Origin: Paraburkholderia adhaesiva
Lineage (GTDB): Bacteria; Pseudomonadota; Gammaproteobacteria; Burkholderiales; Burkholderiaceae
NCBI RefSeq assembly: GCF_021390575.1
Contig: NZ_JAJEJQ010000004.1
Span: 186,001 to 250,000, forward strand
Length of the DNA stretch: 64,000 nucleotides
Reading direction: 5' to 3'
Part shown: in pieces, positions 62,770-64,000 of the stretch
Position numbering within the stretch: the first letter of the stretch is position 1
Layout: the number at the start of each line of letters is the position of its first letter
The notes under the pieces: generated by a model
Seen by the model: only the letters and a program-made list of their open reading frames with translations
The model's database searches: none
What the model was told of the DNA's origin: nothing
Program-made: the position numbers and the translations under genes

Positions 62770-63381
62770 AACGTGAGATCCGAAAACGATAGGGCCAGCA
62801 TATCCGGTTCCCCACGCAGTGCAACTTCAGGTTCAGGGGCGCGGCGGGCGGTGACCGGCAGGCCTGCAAATTTGCACTCACGCTGGCCGTGTAGCCACCC
62901 GGTGGCTTGTCAGCGGGACCGCGACGCCCCATTACCAAAACATGGACCATGTCAGTTCCGCTGCACCAGCACGTTCGCGAGAATGTTGACCAGCGGCACC
63001 CGAATCTGGAGCACGGAACGGGGCGCGCCAGCCCCTGAACAGGTGCGCGCCTGCTGAGGTTGACTGAACGTGAGGTCGTGAAATTTGCCTGGCACTGCCA
63101 TGGAATCGATCTGGTGGAGTCGTGCGGGTTGAGGCCCTGCCCGGTCGGGTGCAGCCAGCAGGCGAGGGCGACCGAGACAGCCACCGCCATCACGCTGGGC
63201 CCTGGGTTGCGGTGCGGGTTTTGGGGTTTCTGCATTGTGCTGGACACGCCTGAGTGTGATGACTGGACCCTGCGATATCGCCCGGCCGGGGAACAGCCGT
63301 GGCGCGCGCGCCCGGGGGCGCAGGTCTAGATAACCCGCTTGCGTTCCGGCGTCACGTCGGCTTGATGGGATCGCGCGACGG
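62770..63381. other. Gap without a confident gene
   Basis: The promoter of the operon is expected near 62770-62900. A minus-strand frame from about 63235 has a signal-peptide-like stretch (MAVAVSVALACWL), and another at 62952-63101 could encode 49 residues ending RVPLVNILANVLVQRN. Neither has a clear ribosome site or family, so neither is called. Confidence 0.35.
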
Positions 63382-63567
63382 TCATCGCGGAACACGGCGG
63401 CGCGGGCCAGCCAGCACCGTGACTTGTTCCGGGAACGGAACGGTCGGCCGATCCTGCAGGGGGCGCGTGCGGGCCGCATATTGCTGCAGGCGCTCTTGCA
63501 GTTCTTCAAGTGTCTCGGCTGGCAGCGCCTCGGCGCTGCGCCTGAGCCGTTTCTTCTTTCTAGGCAT
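63382..63567 (-). CDS. Small basic protein (61 aa)
   Basis: The frame MPRKKKRLRRSAEALPAETL, then EELQERLQQYAARTRPLQDR, PTVPFPEQVTVLAGPRRRVP has a lysine/arginine-rich head and a charged helix with heptad-like leucines (possible coiled coil). A strong ribosome site (AAGGGAGG, five bases from ATG 63567) supports translation. A nucleic-acid-binding or adaptor role is a guess. Confidence 0.55.
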   Translation of the reverse strand: MPRKKKRLRRSAEALPAETLEELQERLQQYAARTRPLQDRPTVPFPEQVTVLAGPRRRVPR

Positions 63568-63610
63568 GCCGCCTCCCTTAGCGGTGTTGAGAACGTCATG
63601 AGACCGGCAA

Positions 63611-63922
63611 CTAGCGCAGCGGGCAATCATGGATTCCGGTCCGCCGCGGCAGGAACAGCCGGCGTGGCTCCCTCTCTGCCATGCGAAGGAGCGGTTTGCT
63701 GCGCTGCGCGTCGCGCCGTTTTTCAAGGCGAACTGCCTTCCGGGCCTGGCCCGTCCGGTTGAGCTCGCCGCGGCACAGGCGGAACAGCCAGCCCGCCAGC
63801 CGGACTGGAACCCTTTCCGTGGTGAGCGACGTGGCCGTGGCGTGCCACCGGTTGCGAGGTTGCCGGATCCGGCCGGGTGTGAGGCAGAACCAGAAACGAT
63901 TTCGGTGAGAACGCATAGTCAT
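63611..63922 (-). CDS. Conserved 103-aa protein, paralogue of the gene at 54516-54827
   Basis: The protein reads MTMRSHRNRFWFCLTPGRIR, then TATSLTTERVPVRLAGWLFR, LNRTG and RRLFLPRRTGIHDCPLR. It aligns without gaps to the 54516-54827 product. The start is ATG 63922, ten bases after the stop of a membrane protein gene. It is arginine-rich; function unknown. Confidence 0.55.
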   Translation of the reverse strand: MTMRSHRNRFWFCLTPGRIRQPRNRWHATATSLTTERVPVRLAGWLFRLCRGELNRTGQARKAVRLEKRRDAQRSKPLLRMAEREPRRLFLPRRTGIHDCPLR

Positions 63923-63932
63923 GTCAGTCCAG

Positions 63933-64000
63933 TCAGTGGGTGAAGTGCGCCCACAGCAGGAGCGCGACGGTCGCCAGGGCGCAGAGGACCGAGCCAACCC
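63933..64000 (-). CDS. C-terminus of a membrane protein, 5' part outside the window
   Basis: The minus frame entering from the right edge ends VGSVLCALATVALLLWAHFT, H, stop at 63933. The segment is one hydrophobic helix, suggesting a small membrane protein whose start is beyond 64000. It is ten bases upstream of the 103-aa gene and probably co-transcribed with it. Confidence 0.45.
   Translation of the reverse strand, partial: VGSVLCALATVALLLWAHFTH

Noticed and set aside
62021..63247. A 408-aa minus-strand protein
   Set aside because: It runs through the membrane protein gene and across several better-supported small genes in another frame. Most of its sequence is Arg/Ala/Ser-rich shadow.

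Overview
The window looks like a GC-rich replicon from the Burkholderiales, most likely Paraburkholderia, Caballeronia or Burkholderia. It reads as a secondary replicon (megaplasmid or chromid) rather than a main chromosome. The reasons are a ParA-ParB pair diverging from a Rep_3-type initiator, with iterons, a DnaA box and an AT-rich stretch between them; a DUF746 protein, a family typical of Burkholderia; IS3, IS30, IS110, IS481 and IS1182 elements or fragments; and a band of small accessory genes. The genus is an inference. No rRNA, tRNA or CRISPR array was recognised.

Positions 1-38292 are one gene read on the MINUS strand. It starts at 38292 with an extended signal peptide and a two-partner-secretion (filamentous haemagglutinin type) domain, stays open for 12,764 codons and leaves the window at position 1 without a stop. 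From 29280 down to 1 it consists of about 480 near-identical units of 19-22 residues. These are arranged in an 81-residue super-repeat and copied in large segments, including an 8,676-bp tandem duplication. The long open frame on the opposite strand (5-29440) is a mirror of this repeat and is not a gene.

Positions 38.3-48 kb form a scarred accessory zone: IS1182 and IclR remnants, a coupled winged-helix/DUF746 gene pair, an IS3 orfA cut by an IS30 element, a GSU2403-type nucleotidyltransferase gene behind four alternating TTACTGAA octamers, three parS-like palindromes (46.08-46.52 kb) and an IS110-family element between those palindromes and parB.

Positions 48-52.8 kb are the replication and partition core: parB and parA (ATGA-coupled, minus strand), an origin-like region of iterons and inverted repeats, and rep (plus strand). 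ParA-ParB with the nearby palindromes would segregate the replicon. The initiator with the iterons and DnaA box would start its replication.

Positions 52.8-64 kb hold SDR and IS481 remnants followed by small, mostly minus-strand genes. Recognisable ones are a tandem-AAA ATPase, a VapB-like antitoxin gene, two 103-aa paralogues, and a tightly overlapping operon (about 62.8 to 60.1 kb) with a cyclic-phosphate-processing receiver protein, two tandem paralogues, a cysteine-rich protein and a double CcdA-like protein. Several kilobases here have no gene I can support.
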